64,000 bases of DNA. Origin: Kitasatospora papulosa. GTDB taxonomy: Bacteria > Actinomycetota > Actinomycetes > Streptomycetales > Streptomycetaceae. The notes under the pieces were generated by a model that saw nothing but the letters and a program-made list of their open reading frames with translations, was not told the origin of the DNA and did not search any database. The translations under genes were made by a program, and so were the position numbers. Every line of letters starts with the position of its first letter. Positions within the stretch are counted from its first letter, which is position 1. The stretch is taken from NCBI RefSeq assembly GCF_000717245.1, contig NZ_JNYQ01000003.1, forward strand, positions 372,001 through 436,000, given 5' to 3'. Positions 34,864 to 43,090 of this stretch are shown piece after piece.

Positions 34864-35877
34864 CTACTGCAGGGCTCGCACCGCCGCGCCGAACAGCGCG
34901 GGCAGCCGGTGCGCGGCGGGCACGATCAGCCCGGCGGTCGCCGGGTGCCCCGCGGCTGCGAGCAGGGCCCCGGTCAGCAGGCGGTGCCGTCGCGTCAGCC
35001 GCTTCCACCGGGCCGGGTATGCCTCGGGCCGGCCCGCCGCGAGGCAGTCGACCGCCGCCGACGCGGTCGCCACCGCCAGGGCGATGCCCTCGCCGGTGAG
35101 CGCGTCGACGTAGCCCGCCGCGTCGCCGGCGAGCAGGACCCGTCCCGCTCCCGGTGCGCTCACGGCCCGGCGCAGGGGACCCGCGCCGCGTACGGGGCCC
35201 GTCTCCAGGCCCCGGAGGGTGCGGGCCAGCGCGGGGAAGGCGGTGAGGTGCTGCTCGTGGGAGCGCCGGTGACGGCTGAGCACCGCGACCCCCACCAGTT
35301 CCTCCCCCACCGGGGTCACGTACGCCTCGCCCTCGCGCGACCAGTGCACTTCCACGAAGTCCGTCCAGGGGGCGATCCGGTAGTGGCGGCGCAGTCCGTA
35401 CCGGCGCGGTGAGGTGCGGGGGCGTTCCAGGCCGAGTGAGCGGCGGAGCGGGGAGTGGAGGCCGTCCGCGGCGACGAGCCAGCGTGCCGTCAGACCCGCC
35501 GTGGTGACGCTGTCGTCGTCCTGGCGCACCTCCGCCGCCCGCCCCGTGACGACGCGCACCCCGAGTTCCGTGGCGCGTCGGTGCAGGGCGGCGTGCAGTG
35601 CGGTGCGGCGCACTCCGAGGCCGGGGCCGCCCCGGAAGACCGCCTCCGCCCGGCGGGGGCCCTCGACGTAGCGGATGCCCCGGAGCGTGCTTCCTGCCGG
35701 GGTGACCCCCAGCGCGCGCAGAGCGGCCACCCCGCTGGGCATGATGCCCTCGCCGCAGGCCTTGTCAACGGGCAGGGGGCGGGGTTCGACCACGACGGCC
35801 TCCAGACCGGCCGTGGCGGCCCGGATCGCCGCCGCCAGTCCGGCCGGTCCGCCGCCCGCCACCAGGATGTCGATCAC
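34864..35877 (-). CDS. FAD-dependent hydroxylase/reductase of the srsC type
   Basis: 337 residues. The FAD motif GGGPAGLAAAIRAATAGLEAVVVEP is at the N-terminus, then CGEGIMPSGVAALRALG (geranylgeranyl-reductase-like) and the second FAD motif LLAGDAAGYVDALTGEGI. In the srsABC locus of S. griseus the third gene is a flavoprotein hydroxylase that oxidises an alkylresorcinol to a quinone; the order here matches. The GTG start overlaps the methyltransferase stop (GTGA). Confidence 0.87.
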   Translation of the reverse strand: MIDILVAGGGPAGLAAAIRAATAGLEAVVVEPRPLPVDKACGEGIMPSGVAALRALGVTPAGSTLRGIRYVEGPRRAEAVFRGGPGLGVRRTALHAALHRRATELGVRVVTGRAAEVRQDDDSVTTAGLTARWLVAADGLHSPLRRSLGLERPRTSPRRYGLRRHYRIAPWTDFVEVHWSREGEAYVTPVGEELVGVAVLSRHRRSHEQHLTAFPALARTLRGLETGPVRGAGPLRRAVSAPGAGRVLLAGDAAGYVDALTGEGIALAVATASAAVDCLAAGRPEAYPARWKRLTRRHRLLTGALLAAAGHPATAGLIVPAAHRLPALFGAAVRALQ

Positions 35878-36392
35878 GCGCGCGCGTCCGCTCCGGCCAG
35901 GGCGCCGTCCTCGCAGGGGATACGCACGGCCATGAGCGCCGCGTTGGACACGGTGAACAGGACGGCGGTCACCCATGCGCCGTGGACCAGTGGCAGGGCC
36001 GCCCCTTCCGCGGCGACCGCCGCGTAGTTGGGGTGGCGCAGCCGACGGTAGGGGCCACCGGTGACCGGGGGCAGCCCGGGGACGACGATGACCCGGGTGT
36101 TCCAGCGGCGCCCCAGGGTGCGGACGCACCACCAGCGCAGTACCTGCGCCGCGGCCACCACCGCGACCATGGTCCAGCCGAGGAGCGCGTGGAAGGGCCG
36201 CCCGGCCAGCCATGTCTCGGCGAGGCAGGCGACGAGCAGCGCGGCGTGCAGGGCCACCATCGCCGGGTAGTGCCCCCGGCCGGCCTCCGTGCCGCCCCGG
36301 GCCAGGCTCCAGCGGGCGTTGCGGAGCGCGACCACGAGCTCGGCGATCCGTTCGGCGGCGACGGCCAGGACGAGGGCCGTGTACCAGATCAT
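35874..36392 (-). CDS. Isoprenylcysteine carboxyl methyltransferase-like membrane methyltransferase (srsB type)
   Basis: 172 residues, largely hydrophobic, with about four or five helices. The SAM-binding end HPNYAAVAAEGAALPL after GGPYRRLRHPNY is the ICMT/PEMT signature. SrsB of this family O-methylates alkylresorcinols. It is 14 bp after the type III PKS stop and overlaps the flavoprotein start by 4 bp, so the three genes form a tight operon. Confidence 0.88.
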   Translation of the reverse strand: MIWYTALVLAVAAERIAELVVALRNARWSLARGGTEAGRGHYPAMVALHAALLVACLAETWLAGRPFHALLGWTMVAVVAAAQVLRWWCVRTLGRRWNTRVIVVPGLPPVTGGPYRRLRHPNYAAVAAEGAALPLVHGAWVTAVLFTVSNAALMAVRIPCEDGALAGADARA

Positions 36393-36405
36393 GCGTTCCT
36401 CCGGA

Positions 36406-37473
36406 CTACCAGCGCAGCAGCACCAGTTCGCAGCAGAATCCGGGACCCATGGCCATCAGCAGGCCGGGTGTGCCCGGCTCGGGCCCGCGCTGTCGCATCG
36501 TGTCCCGCAGGACGTGCAGGACCGAGGACGAGGAGAGGTTGCCGGTCTCCGCCAGCGAGCAGCGGGTGATGTCCAGGGCTCCCTCGGGCAGGGAGAGCAC
36601 GTCGGCGACCGCCTCCAGGACCTTGGGTCCGCCGGGGTGACTCACCCAGCGGGCGATGTCCTTGGGCTTCAGCCCGTGCTCCTCCAGGAAGGCCGTGACG
36701 TCCTCCGCGAGGTACCGGCGTACGACGTCGGGGACGGCGGGGTCGAGCACCACGGTGAAGCCCGAGCCCCGGATGTCCCAGCCCATGATGTGCTGCGTGT
36801 CCGGGTACAGGCGGCTGCGGGTGTCCACCACCTCGGGTCCGTCCACCGGCGCCGGGTGACCGGCGCCGACGAGGACCGCGGCCGCGGCTCCGTCGCCGAA
36901 CAGGGCGGTCGCCACCAGGTTCGCGGCGCTCGCGTCGTCGCGTTGGAAGGTGAGGGAGCAGAGTTCGACCGAGAGCAGCACCGCGACGTGTCCGGGCCGG
37001 CCGAGCAGGTAGTCGTGCAGCCGCGCCACCCCGGCGGCCCCCGCCACGCAGCCCAGTCCGAAGACGGGGAGCCGTTTCACGTCGGGGCGCAGTCCGAGGC
37101 GTCCGACGAGCCGCGCGTCGACGGAGGGCGCCGCGATGCCGGTGACGGAGGTGAACATCAGCAGGTCGACGTCGGTGGGCCGCAGTCCCGCCTCGCGCAG
37201 GGCGCCGCGGACGGCTTCGGCGCCGAGGTCGACGGCCGCGTCGATGAACACGTCGTTGGCCGCCCCGAATCCGTCCAGCCGGCCGTAGCTCTCCAGCGGC
37301 AGCACGGTGTTCCGGGTGCGCACGCCGGCGTGCGCGTGGATCCGGTCCAGCAGCCGCCGGTCGGCTCCTTCCGGCAGACAGGTGCGCGCCACCATGTCGG
37401 TGACGGCCCGCTGGGTGTGGCGGTGCGGTGGCAGGACTCCGTGCACCGCCGCGATCCGGGTCACCCTGGCCAA
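36406..37473 (-). CDS. Type III polyketide synthase (srsA/alkylresorcinol-synthase type)
   Basis: 355 residues, a chalcone-synthase-fold homodimer that extends a fatty acyl starter with malonyl units to a resorcinol or pyrone. The catalytic triad is present: Cys142 in FGLGCVAGAAG, His279 in WVSHPGGPKVL and Asn312 in ETGNLSSSS. GFG(A) and MGWDIRGSGFTVVL are also typical. The start is unclear: a TTG at 37473 or a GTG at 37464, neither with a good ribosome site. It leads the operon with the srsB- and srsC-like genes. Confidence 0.93.
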   Translation of the reverse strand: MARVTRIAAVHGVLPPHRHTQRAVTDMVARTCLPEGADRRLLDRIHAHAGVRTRNTVLPLESYGRLDGFGAANDVFIDAAVDLGAEAVRGALREAGLRPTDVDLLMFTSVTGIAAPSVDARLVGRLGLRPDVKRLPVFGLGCVAGAAGVARLHDYLLGRPGHVAVLLSVELCSLTFQRDDASAANLVATALFGDGAAAAVLVGAGHPAPVDGPEVVDTRSRLYPDTQHIMGWDIRGSGFTVVLDPAVPDVVRRYLAEDVTAFLEEHGLKPKDIARWVSHPGGPKVLEAVADVLSLPEGALDITRCSLAETGNLSSSSVLHVLRDTMRQRGPEPGTPGLLMAMGPGFCCELVLLRW

Positions 37474-37571
37474 CGCTTCGGAGAGGTCATGGCCACATAC
37501 TGCCTACAGAGCGGGGCAAATCGGAGCACATGCCACGCGCGGCTGTCGTGTCCGTACGCCCCGGGGGTCCC

Positions 37572-37577
37572 TACGAT
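37572..37577 (+). promoter_or_regulatory. Minus-10 box TACGAT for leaderless UbiA gene
   Basis: TACGAT ends 7 bases before the GTG start at 37585, placing the transcript start on or next to the start codon. The -35 is not clear. It lies in the 111-bp gap divergent from the type III PKS. Confidence 0.4.
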
Positions 37578-37584
37578 CGGCTCC

Positions 37585-38472
37585 GTGGACACCACGGACC
37601 GGCCGCCGGCACCCGCTCGCGCCCCGGGCCTGCCGCACGTGTGGGCGGGTCTCGCGCTGTCGTGCCATCCGGGTCCGGCGGCGGCGGTGACGGTCCTCGT
37701 GGCGGCTCTCGCGGTCGCCTCGGGTCCGGGGACGGGCCGTCAGGTCCTGGTCACCGCCGCCGTGCTCACCGGGCAGCTCTCGGTGGGCTGGTGCAACGAC
37801 GCCTACGACGCCCTGCGGGACGCCGAGGCCGGGCGCCGGGGAAAGCCGGTCGCCCGGGGCGCGTCGGACCCGGGCACGGTGTGGGCCGCGGCCTTCGCGG
37901 CGCTGGCGCTGTGCGTGGTCCTGTCCATCGCGTGCGGTGCGGCGGCGGGTGCCGCGCATCTGACCGGGGTCGTGGCGGCGTGGGCGTACAACCTGAGGCT
38001 CAAGGAGACGCCGCTGTCCTGGCTGCCGTACGCGATCGGCTTCGGCAGCCTTCCGTGTCTGGTCGCCCTGAGCCTGCCCGGTGGCCCCTGGCCCGCGTGG
38101 TGGGCGGTGGCCGGGGGCGCGCTGCTCGGGGTGGCGGCACACCTGGGGGACGTGCTTCCGGACATCGAGGCGGATCTGCGGGCGGGTGTCCGCGGCCTCC
38201 CCCAGCGGCTGGGGGCGGCGCGCACCCGGCTGCTACTCCCGCTGCCCCTGGCCGGGGCCACCGCGGTGCTGGTCCTGGGCCCCCCGGGGGCGCCCGGCGG
38301 ACCCGCCGTCGCCGTCCTCGGCGGGGTGGCGGTCTGCGCCGTGGTGGTGACGACGGTGTGCGCCGGTCCGCGGCGGGGCGGGATTTGGCGCAAGGGGGCG
38401 CTCGCGGGGACGGTCCTGGTGGCGTCGGCCGATGTGGCGCTGCTGCTTGCGCGGGGCACGGGGGTCGCCTGA
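37585..38472 (+). CDS. UbiA-family prenyltransferase
   Basis: 295 residues, about eight membrane helices. Both Asp-rich prenyl-diphosphate motifs are present: NDAYDALRDAEAGRRGKP (about 72-89) and DVLPDIEADLRAG (about 189-201). Such enzymes move a prenyl chain onto an aromatic or similar acceptor. The upstream open frame is a shadow; the GTG at 37585 has a -10 box just ahead and no leader. Its position divergent from the phenolic-lipid operon suggests a shared product or acceptor, but this is inference. Confidence 0.88.
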   Translation: MDTTDRPPAPARAPGLPHVWAGLALSCHPGPAAAVTVLVAALAVASGPGTGRQVLVTAAVLTGQLSVGWCNDAYDALRDAEAGRRGKPVARGASDPGTVWAAAFAALALCVVLSIACGAAAGAAHLTGVVAAWAYNLRLKETPLSWLPYAIGFGSLPCLVALSLPGGPWPAWWAVAGGALLGVAAHLGDVLPDIEADLRAGVRGLPQRLGAARTRLLLPLPLAGATAVLVLGPPGAPGGPAVAVLGGVAVCAVVVTTVCAGPRRGGIWRKGALAGTVLVASADVALLLARGTGVA

Positions 38473-38496
38473 CGGGCCGCACGGGCGGGCCGTCAG
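38469..38496. terminator. Hairpin between convergent UbiA and ABC permease genes
   Basis: 7-bp arms CTGACGG and CCGTCAG (38469-38475, 38490-38496); the first arm includes the UbiA stop. It fills the 36-bp convergent gap. Confidence 0.55.
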
Positions 38497-38508
38497 GTGT
38501 GCCGACCG

Positions 38509-39408
38509 CTACTGGCCGGCGAGACCGGTGTGCGCGATGCCGCGCACGATCTGCCGCTGGAAGAACGCGAAGACGATCAGGAGCGGCAGTCCGGCGATCA
38601 CGAGCGAGGCCATGATCTGGGCGTACCGCACCCCGAAGGTCGACTGGACGTTCACGAGTCCGACGGGCAGCGTCATGCCACCGGGGTCGGTGGTCACCAG
38701 GAACGGCCACAGGAAGTTGTTCCAGGTGGAGATGAAGGTGAAGATCGCCACGGCCGCCAGTACGGGCCGGGACAGCGGGATGACGATGGTCCAGAACACC
38801 CGCCAGCGACCGGCGCCGTCGACGAAGGCGGCCTCCTCCAGTTCGCGCGGTACGCCCTCGAAGAACTTGACCAGGATGAACACCATGGCGGGCACGGCGA
38901 CCTGGGGCAGTATGACGCCCCAGTAGGTGTCGACCAGGCCGAGCTGGACCATCTCCCGGAACAGCGGCGCGATGAGGACCTGCGGCGGCACCATGATTCC
39001 GGCGAGCACGAGACCGTAGAGCAGCCGTCTGCCCCGGAAGTCGGTGCGGGTGAACCCGTACGCGGCCATCGCGCAGGTCACCACGGTCAGCAGGGTGGTC
39101 ATGACGGAGATGTACGCGGAGTTCATGAGCCAGACCATCAGGTCGCCCGACTCCCAGACCTTGCTGTACGCGTCGAAGGTCACACGGGAGCCGGTCCAGG
39201 AGAACGGTGTCCTCGTCGTGTCGCCCTCGGGTTTCAGGGAGGTGGCCACGGCCCAGGCGAGCGGCAGGAGCCAGGCCGCGGTGAGCAGCAGGGCGACGAC
39301 GAGCAGGGCGATCCTGCCGGGCGTCCAGCGCGGGCGGCGTCCCCCGGCGTCCGCGGACCGGCCGGAGCCCGGGGCGCGGCGGGTGGTGAAGGTGGCGGAA
39401 CCGCTCAC
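38509..39408 (-). CDS. Carbohydrate ABC transporter permease, MalG type (second operon)
   Basis: 299 residues, six helices. The EAA loop reads ELEEAAFVDGAGRWRVFWTIVIPLSRPVLAAVAIF. It is the last gene of a three-gene importer; its ATG overlaps the preceding stop (ATGA). No ATPase is encoded, as in the polyol operon. Confidence 0.92.
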   Translation of the reverse strand: MSGSATFTTRRAPGSGRSADAGGRRPRWTPGRIALLVVALLLTAAWLLPLAWAVATSLKPEGDTTRTPFSWTGSRVTFDAYSKVWESGDLMVWLMNSAYISVMTTLLTVVTCAMAAYGFTRTDFRGRRLLYGLVLAGIMVPPQVLIAPLFREMVQLGLVDTYWGVILPQVAVPAMVFILVKFFEGVPRELEEAAFVDGAGRWRVFWTIVIPLSRPVLAAVAIFTFISTWNNFLWPFLVTTDPGGMTLPVGLVNVQSTFGVRYAQIMASLVIAGLPLLIVFAFFQRQIVRGIAHTGLAGQ

Positions 39409-40367
39409 TTCGCGGCCTCCTCAGCTCGGCGCCGGGACAGCAGCGGCTGCACCAGGGAGACGGTCAGGATCAGGGCGAAGAAGATGTACGAGACGGCCGA
39501 GGCGTAGCCGATGCGGTAGCCCGTGAAGCCCTGCTGGTAGACGTACTGGAGGATCGGCCGGGTGGACTCGTCGGGGCCGCCGCCGGTCATGATGTAGACC
39601 TGGTCGAAGATCTTCAGCGAGGCCAGTACCTGGAGGACCACGACCAGGCCGGTGGTGCGGCGGAGCATCGGCAGGGTGATGTGCAGGAGACGCTTCCAGG
39701 TGCCCGCCCCGTCCAGTTCGGCGGCCTCGTACAGATGCGCCGGGATGGCCTGGAGGGCGGCGAGGTACAGCAGGAAGTTGAAGCCGACCGTCCACCAGAC
39801 GGTCGTCGCCACGATGCTGAGCATCGCGTACCGCTCGTCGGTCAGCCAGCCGATCTCCGGTGTCAGGCCGACGGTGGCCAGCAGTTGGTCGGCGAGGCCG
39901 AAGCCGGACGGGAGGATCATGTTCAGGAAGAGCAGGCAGACGACGCCCGACGGCAGCAGGAACGGCGCGAACCAGCTGAGCCGCCACAGCCACTGGACCA
40001 CGCGCAACTGGTGGGCGAGCAGGGCCAGCACGAGGCCGACGACGACAAGGGGGACGGTGGACAGGACCGTGAACCAGACGGTGTTCCACAGCGAGGACCA
40101 GACGTCCGGGTCGCGCACGGCCTCGGCGTAGTTGTCGAGGCCGACGAACTCCCCTCCGGAGCCGGTGATGTTCTCGCTGGTCAGGCTCATTCCCAGACCG
40201 GATACGAGGGGCCAGACCAGGAAGAGGGCGTACACGAGGAGGAAGGGCGCGATGAACACAAGACCGTGCTCGGTCCACTTCCTGCGCACGCCTCGGAGGG
40301 GGCGCCCCGCCGCTCCCCCGTCGGGCTTCGCCACGGAGGCCGGCGCCGCGGCGGCGGTGGAGGTCAT
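39405..40367 (-). CDS. Carbohydrate ABC transporter permease, MalF type (second operon)
   Basis: 320 residues from the ATG at 40367; the open frame continues much further upstream but overlaps the binding-protein gene. Helices begin at LVFIAPFLLVYALFLVWPLVSG. The EAA loop is LYEAAELDGAGTWKRLLHITLPMLRRTTGLV. It is coupled to the binding-protein stop by an ATGA overlap. Confidence 0.92.
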   Translation of the reverse strand: MTSTAAAAPASVAKPDGGAAGRPLRGVRRKWTEHGLVFIAPFLLVYALFLVWPLVSGLGMSLTSENITGSGGEFVGLDNYAEAVRDPDVWSSLWNTVWFTVLSTVPLVVVGLVLALLAHQLRVVQWLWRLSWFAPFLLPSGVVCLLFLNMILPSGFGLADQLLATVGLTPEIGWLTDERYAMLSIVATTVWWTVGFNFLLYLAALQAIPAHLYEAAELDGAGTWKRLLHITLPMLRRTTGLVVVLQVLASLKIFDQVYIMTGGGPDESTRPILQYVYQQGFTGYRIGYASAVSYIFFALILTVSLVQPLLSRRRAEEAAK

Positions 40368-41704
40368 GACGCGGCTCCCGGGAGGGGGTTGCGGGTGTCG
40401 AGAAGGTTCCGCAGCCGGGCCTTGGCCTCGGTCAGGGCGTTGCGCGGGCTGCGGGAGCCGGTGAGGACCCCCGAGAACACGGCTCCCAGCTCGATCCACA
40501 GGCGGGAGGCGGACCCGGCGAACCACGCGGGTTCGTCCAGCGCCACGTCGTCGATCACGGTGCGGTACTCGGACTGCGGCTTCAGCGCGAGGTAGGCGGG
40601 GTCGTCGAGCACCGGCAGGTACGCGGGTACGTGGCCGCCCTGGGCCCAGGCCACGGAGTGCTTCAGCATCCACGCGACGAGGGTGTGCGCCGCCTCGTTC
40701 GTCGCGCCGCCCCGGTCCCTCTGGTGCGGCAGGACGAAGGCGTGGCAGTCGGCCTGGGCGGCCGCCGTGCCGAACAGCGCGGGGATGCGGGTCATGGAGA
40801 ACGGGAGGCCGGTGGTCTTGAAGGTGGTGATCTCCCATTCGCCGTTGAGGTGGAAGGCGGTCTTCCCGCCGTTGAAGACGCCGATGGACCCCGCGTAGTC
40901 GACGCGGCGCACCATCAGCCCCTCCTCGACGAGCCGGGCCAGGTACTCCAGGACACGCAGCGCCCGGGAGTCGTCGAGCGCGAGGCGCTTGCCGTCCGGG
41001 GAGAGGACCGTGCCGCCGGTCTGGGCGTAGAAGCTGGAGAAGAGCCGCCAGGGGGTGATGCAGTCGGGGCCCAGCGTCTCGGTCACCAGTCCGGGCTGCC
41101 CGGTCGCCTTCTTCGCGGCGCGCAGGGCGTCGGCGAAGTCGTCCGCGCCGCTGACCGGCCTGAGGCGGCCGCCCGACAGGAGACCGGCCTTCTCGCAGAC
41201 CTCGGTCTGGTAGTAGAGGACGAAGGGATGGGTGTCGAGCGGGACGGCGAACTGCTTGCCGATCGCCTGGCCCCGGCGCCAGATGTCCTGCGGGAAGTCC
41301 TCCTCCCTCACGCCGAGTTCGGCCAGCAGATCGAGGTCGAACGGGTCGAGGAGCCTGCCGGGGGCGAAGCCCGCGAGGCGGGCGAGGTGCAGGGCGGCGA
41401 GTTCGGGAGCCCTGCCGCCGGCACCGGCCATGCCGAGCTTGGTGTAGTACGGGGCGCCCCACTGGAGGGTGGAGGCCTCCAGCGCGATGTCCGGGTGTCC
41501 GGCCCGGAAGTCGTCCAGCATGCCCTGCATGTTGACGCCGTCGCCGCCGCCGAACAGATGCCAGTACCGCAGCAGGGTCTGCCCCGGGCCCGCGGCGGTC
41601 GCGGGCGCGGCACAGCCCGACAGGGAGCCCAGGGCTCCGGCGGCGGCCAGGGCGCCTGCGCCGCCCGCGAGGGCTCGGCGCCGACTGAGGAGGGGTGGTT
41701 GCAT
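40364..41704 (-). CDS. Sugar ABC transporter substrate-binding lipoprotein (second operon)
   Basis: 446 residues. The N-terminus SRRRALAGGAGALAAAGALGSLSGCAAP combines a twin-Arg-like segment with a lipobox LSGC. The cluster-1 extracellular binding domain follows (LLRYWHLFGGGDGVNMQGMLDDFRAGHPDIALEAST). Substrate unknown; no catabolic gene is linked. Upstream lies a 13-bp palindrome suited to local repression. Confidence 0.9.
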   Translation of the reverse strand: MQPPLLSRRRALAGGAGALAAAGALGSLSGCAAPATAAGPGQTLLRYWHLFGGGDGVNMQGMLDDFRAGHPDIALEASTLQWGAPYYTKLGMAGAGGRAPELAALHLARLAGFAPGRLLDPFDLDLLAELGVREEDFPQDIWRRGQAIGKQFAVPLDTHPFVLYYQTEVCEKAGLLSGGRLRPVSGADDFADALRAAKKATGQPGLVTETLGPDCITPWRLFSSFYAQTGGTVLSPDGKRLALDDSRALRVLEYLARLVEEGLMVRRVDYAGSIGVFNGGKTAFHLNGEWEITTFKTTGLPFSMTRIPALFGTAAAQADCHAFVLPHQRDRGGATNEAAHTLVAWMLKHSVAWAQGGHVPAYLPVLDDPAYLALKPQSEYRTVIDDVALDEPAWFAGSASRLWIELGAVFSGVLTGSRSPRNALTEAKARLRNLLDTRNPLPGAAS

Positions 41705-41846
41705 GGCGGCTCGTCTCGACTCGTCGATGAGGTCCGGGGACGCGTGAGGAGAAGGGCGAGTGTTCGATATTTCGACCCCTGCCCGTCACTTCGGACGGGA
41801 CCGTAGGCCCGGGAAAACGCGGCGTCAATGACTCGCGCTGAAATTG

Positions 41847-41859
41847 CGAACAATGTTCG
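41847..41859. promoter_or_regulatory. 13-bp palindrome CGAACAATGTTCG in the ABC / AurF divergent gap
   Basis: Perfect odd-length palindrome about 145 bp before the binding-protein start. A further GCGAAC half-site lies at 41865, and an imperfect TTCGA repeat at 41763-41775. The 462-bp gap (41705-42166) otherwise shows no gene; it also holds an AT-rich TATACC element near 41993 that may serve the AurF gene. Confidence 0.5.
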
Positions 41860-42166
41860 ACATGGCGAACAAGGAGCCTCTTCGAGGCCGTCCGCGCACG
41901 GAAGGAACGTGTACGCACCGGCGCACGCGAGGAGATGTCGCGGGGATCGGCACACATTTCTTACTGGGGGGTAGGCCCGCCCCGATCCTTGCTATACCTT
42001 CCGTCTAACAAGGGAGACGGAAAGGCTGCCCGGCAGTGGCCGGCACCGGCCCTTCGCCTGACGCTGCCACCTGCTCCGGTCGTCAGGACGGTTCATGACG
42101 ACCCGTCACCCTCGAGGCACATGTGACAGCACCAAGGACATCGCTGACGAACCGAGGAGCCGCACC

Positions 42167-43081
42167 ATGGCAAGCAGCACCGTTCGGCCGGACGCAGAGG
42201 ACCGGCCGCCCGAGGACCACCTCACCCGCCGCCTGCTGGAATCGGCCGCCACGCTGGCCTATGACCCCGCCACCGAGGTCGACTGGGACACACCGCTGGA
42301 CAAGGAGTTCCACGGCGCGAGCCCGGAGTGGAGCACCCTGTACGGCACCGCGTACTGGAGCGAGCTGACCGAGGCGCAACGCAAGGAACTGACGCGCCAG
42401 GAAGCCGCGTCCGTGGCCAGTACCGGCATCTGGTTCGAGATGATCCTGCAGCAGATGGTCCTGCGCGACGTCTACGCGAAGGACCCCACGAGCGCGGACG
42501 TCCAGTGGGCGCTCACCGAGATAGCCGAGGAGTGCCGGCACTCCATCATGTTCGCCCGCGGCGCCCAGAAGCTCGGCGCGCCCGCGTACCGGCCGCGCCG
42601 GTTCGCGGTGGAGCTGGGCAGGGCCTTCAAGACGCTCGCGTTCGGGGAGGCGGCCTACGCGGCGATCCTGGTCGCCGAGGAGGTCCTGGACGTCATGCAG
42701 CGCGACTGGATGCGGGACGAGCGGGTGGTGCCCTTCGTCCGCACCATCAACAACATCCATGTCGTCGAGGAGTCACGGCACATGAAGTTCGCCCGCGCCG
42801 AGACCCGCAGGCACCTCAGCGGCGCGGGCCCCGTGCGGCGCCGGATCAACGCCCTCGTCATCGCGATCGCGTCGTACGTCATCGTCACCAGCATGGTGAA
42901 CAAGGACGTCTACACCCACGCCGGACTCGACGGGAAGCGGGCGCGGGACGAGGCGAAGGCCAACGAGCACCACAAGTCGATGATGCGCTCCAGCTGTTCG
43001 GGCCTGATGGACTTCCTGGCCTCGGCCGGGCTGCTCACCAAGCCCGCACTGGTGTTCTACAAGCGTGCCCATCTGATCTGA
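42167..43081 (+). CDS. AurF-type diiron N-oxygenase
   Basis: 304 residues. The ferritin-like diiron site is visible: EECRHSIMFARGAQ, AEEVLDVMQRDWM and HVVEESRHMKFARAE supply Glu and His ligands in the AurF pattern. AurF oxidises p-aminobenzoate to p-nitrobenzoate; relatives oxidise other amines or act as oxygenases of unknown substrate. The ATG at 42167 has GGAG seven bases away; the longer frame from 42095 has none. The next gene, a ferredoxin-NADP reductase, follows after 9 bp and could supply electrons. Confidence 0.9.
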   Translation: MASSTVRPDAEDRPPEDHLTRRLLESAATLAYDPATEVDWDTPLDKEFHGASPEWSTLYGTAYWSELTEAQRKELTRQEAASVASTGIWFEMILQQMVLRDVYAKDPTSADVQWALTEIAEECRHSIMFARGAQKLGAPAYRPRRFAVELGRAFKTLAFGEAAYAAILVAEEVLDVMQRDWMRDERVVPFVRTINNIHVVEESRHMKFARAETRRHLSGAGPVRRRINALVIAIASYVIVTSMVNKDVYTHAGLDGKRARDEAKANEHHKSMMRSSCSGLMDFLASAGLLTKPALVFYKRAHLI

Positions 43082-43090
43082 GCGGACGAC

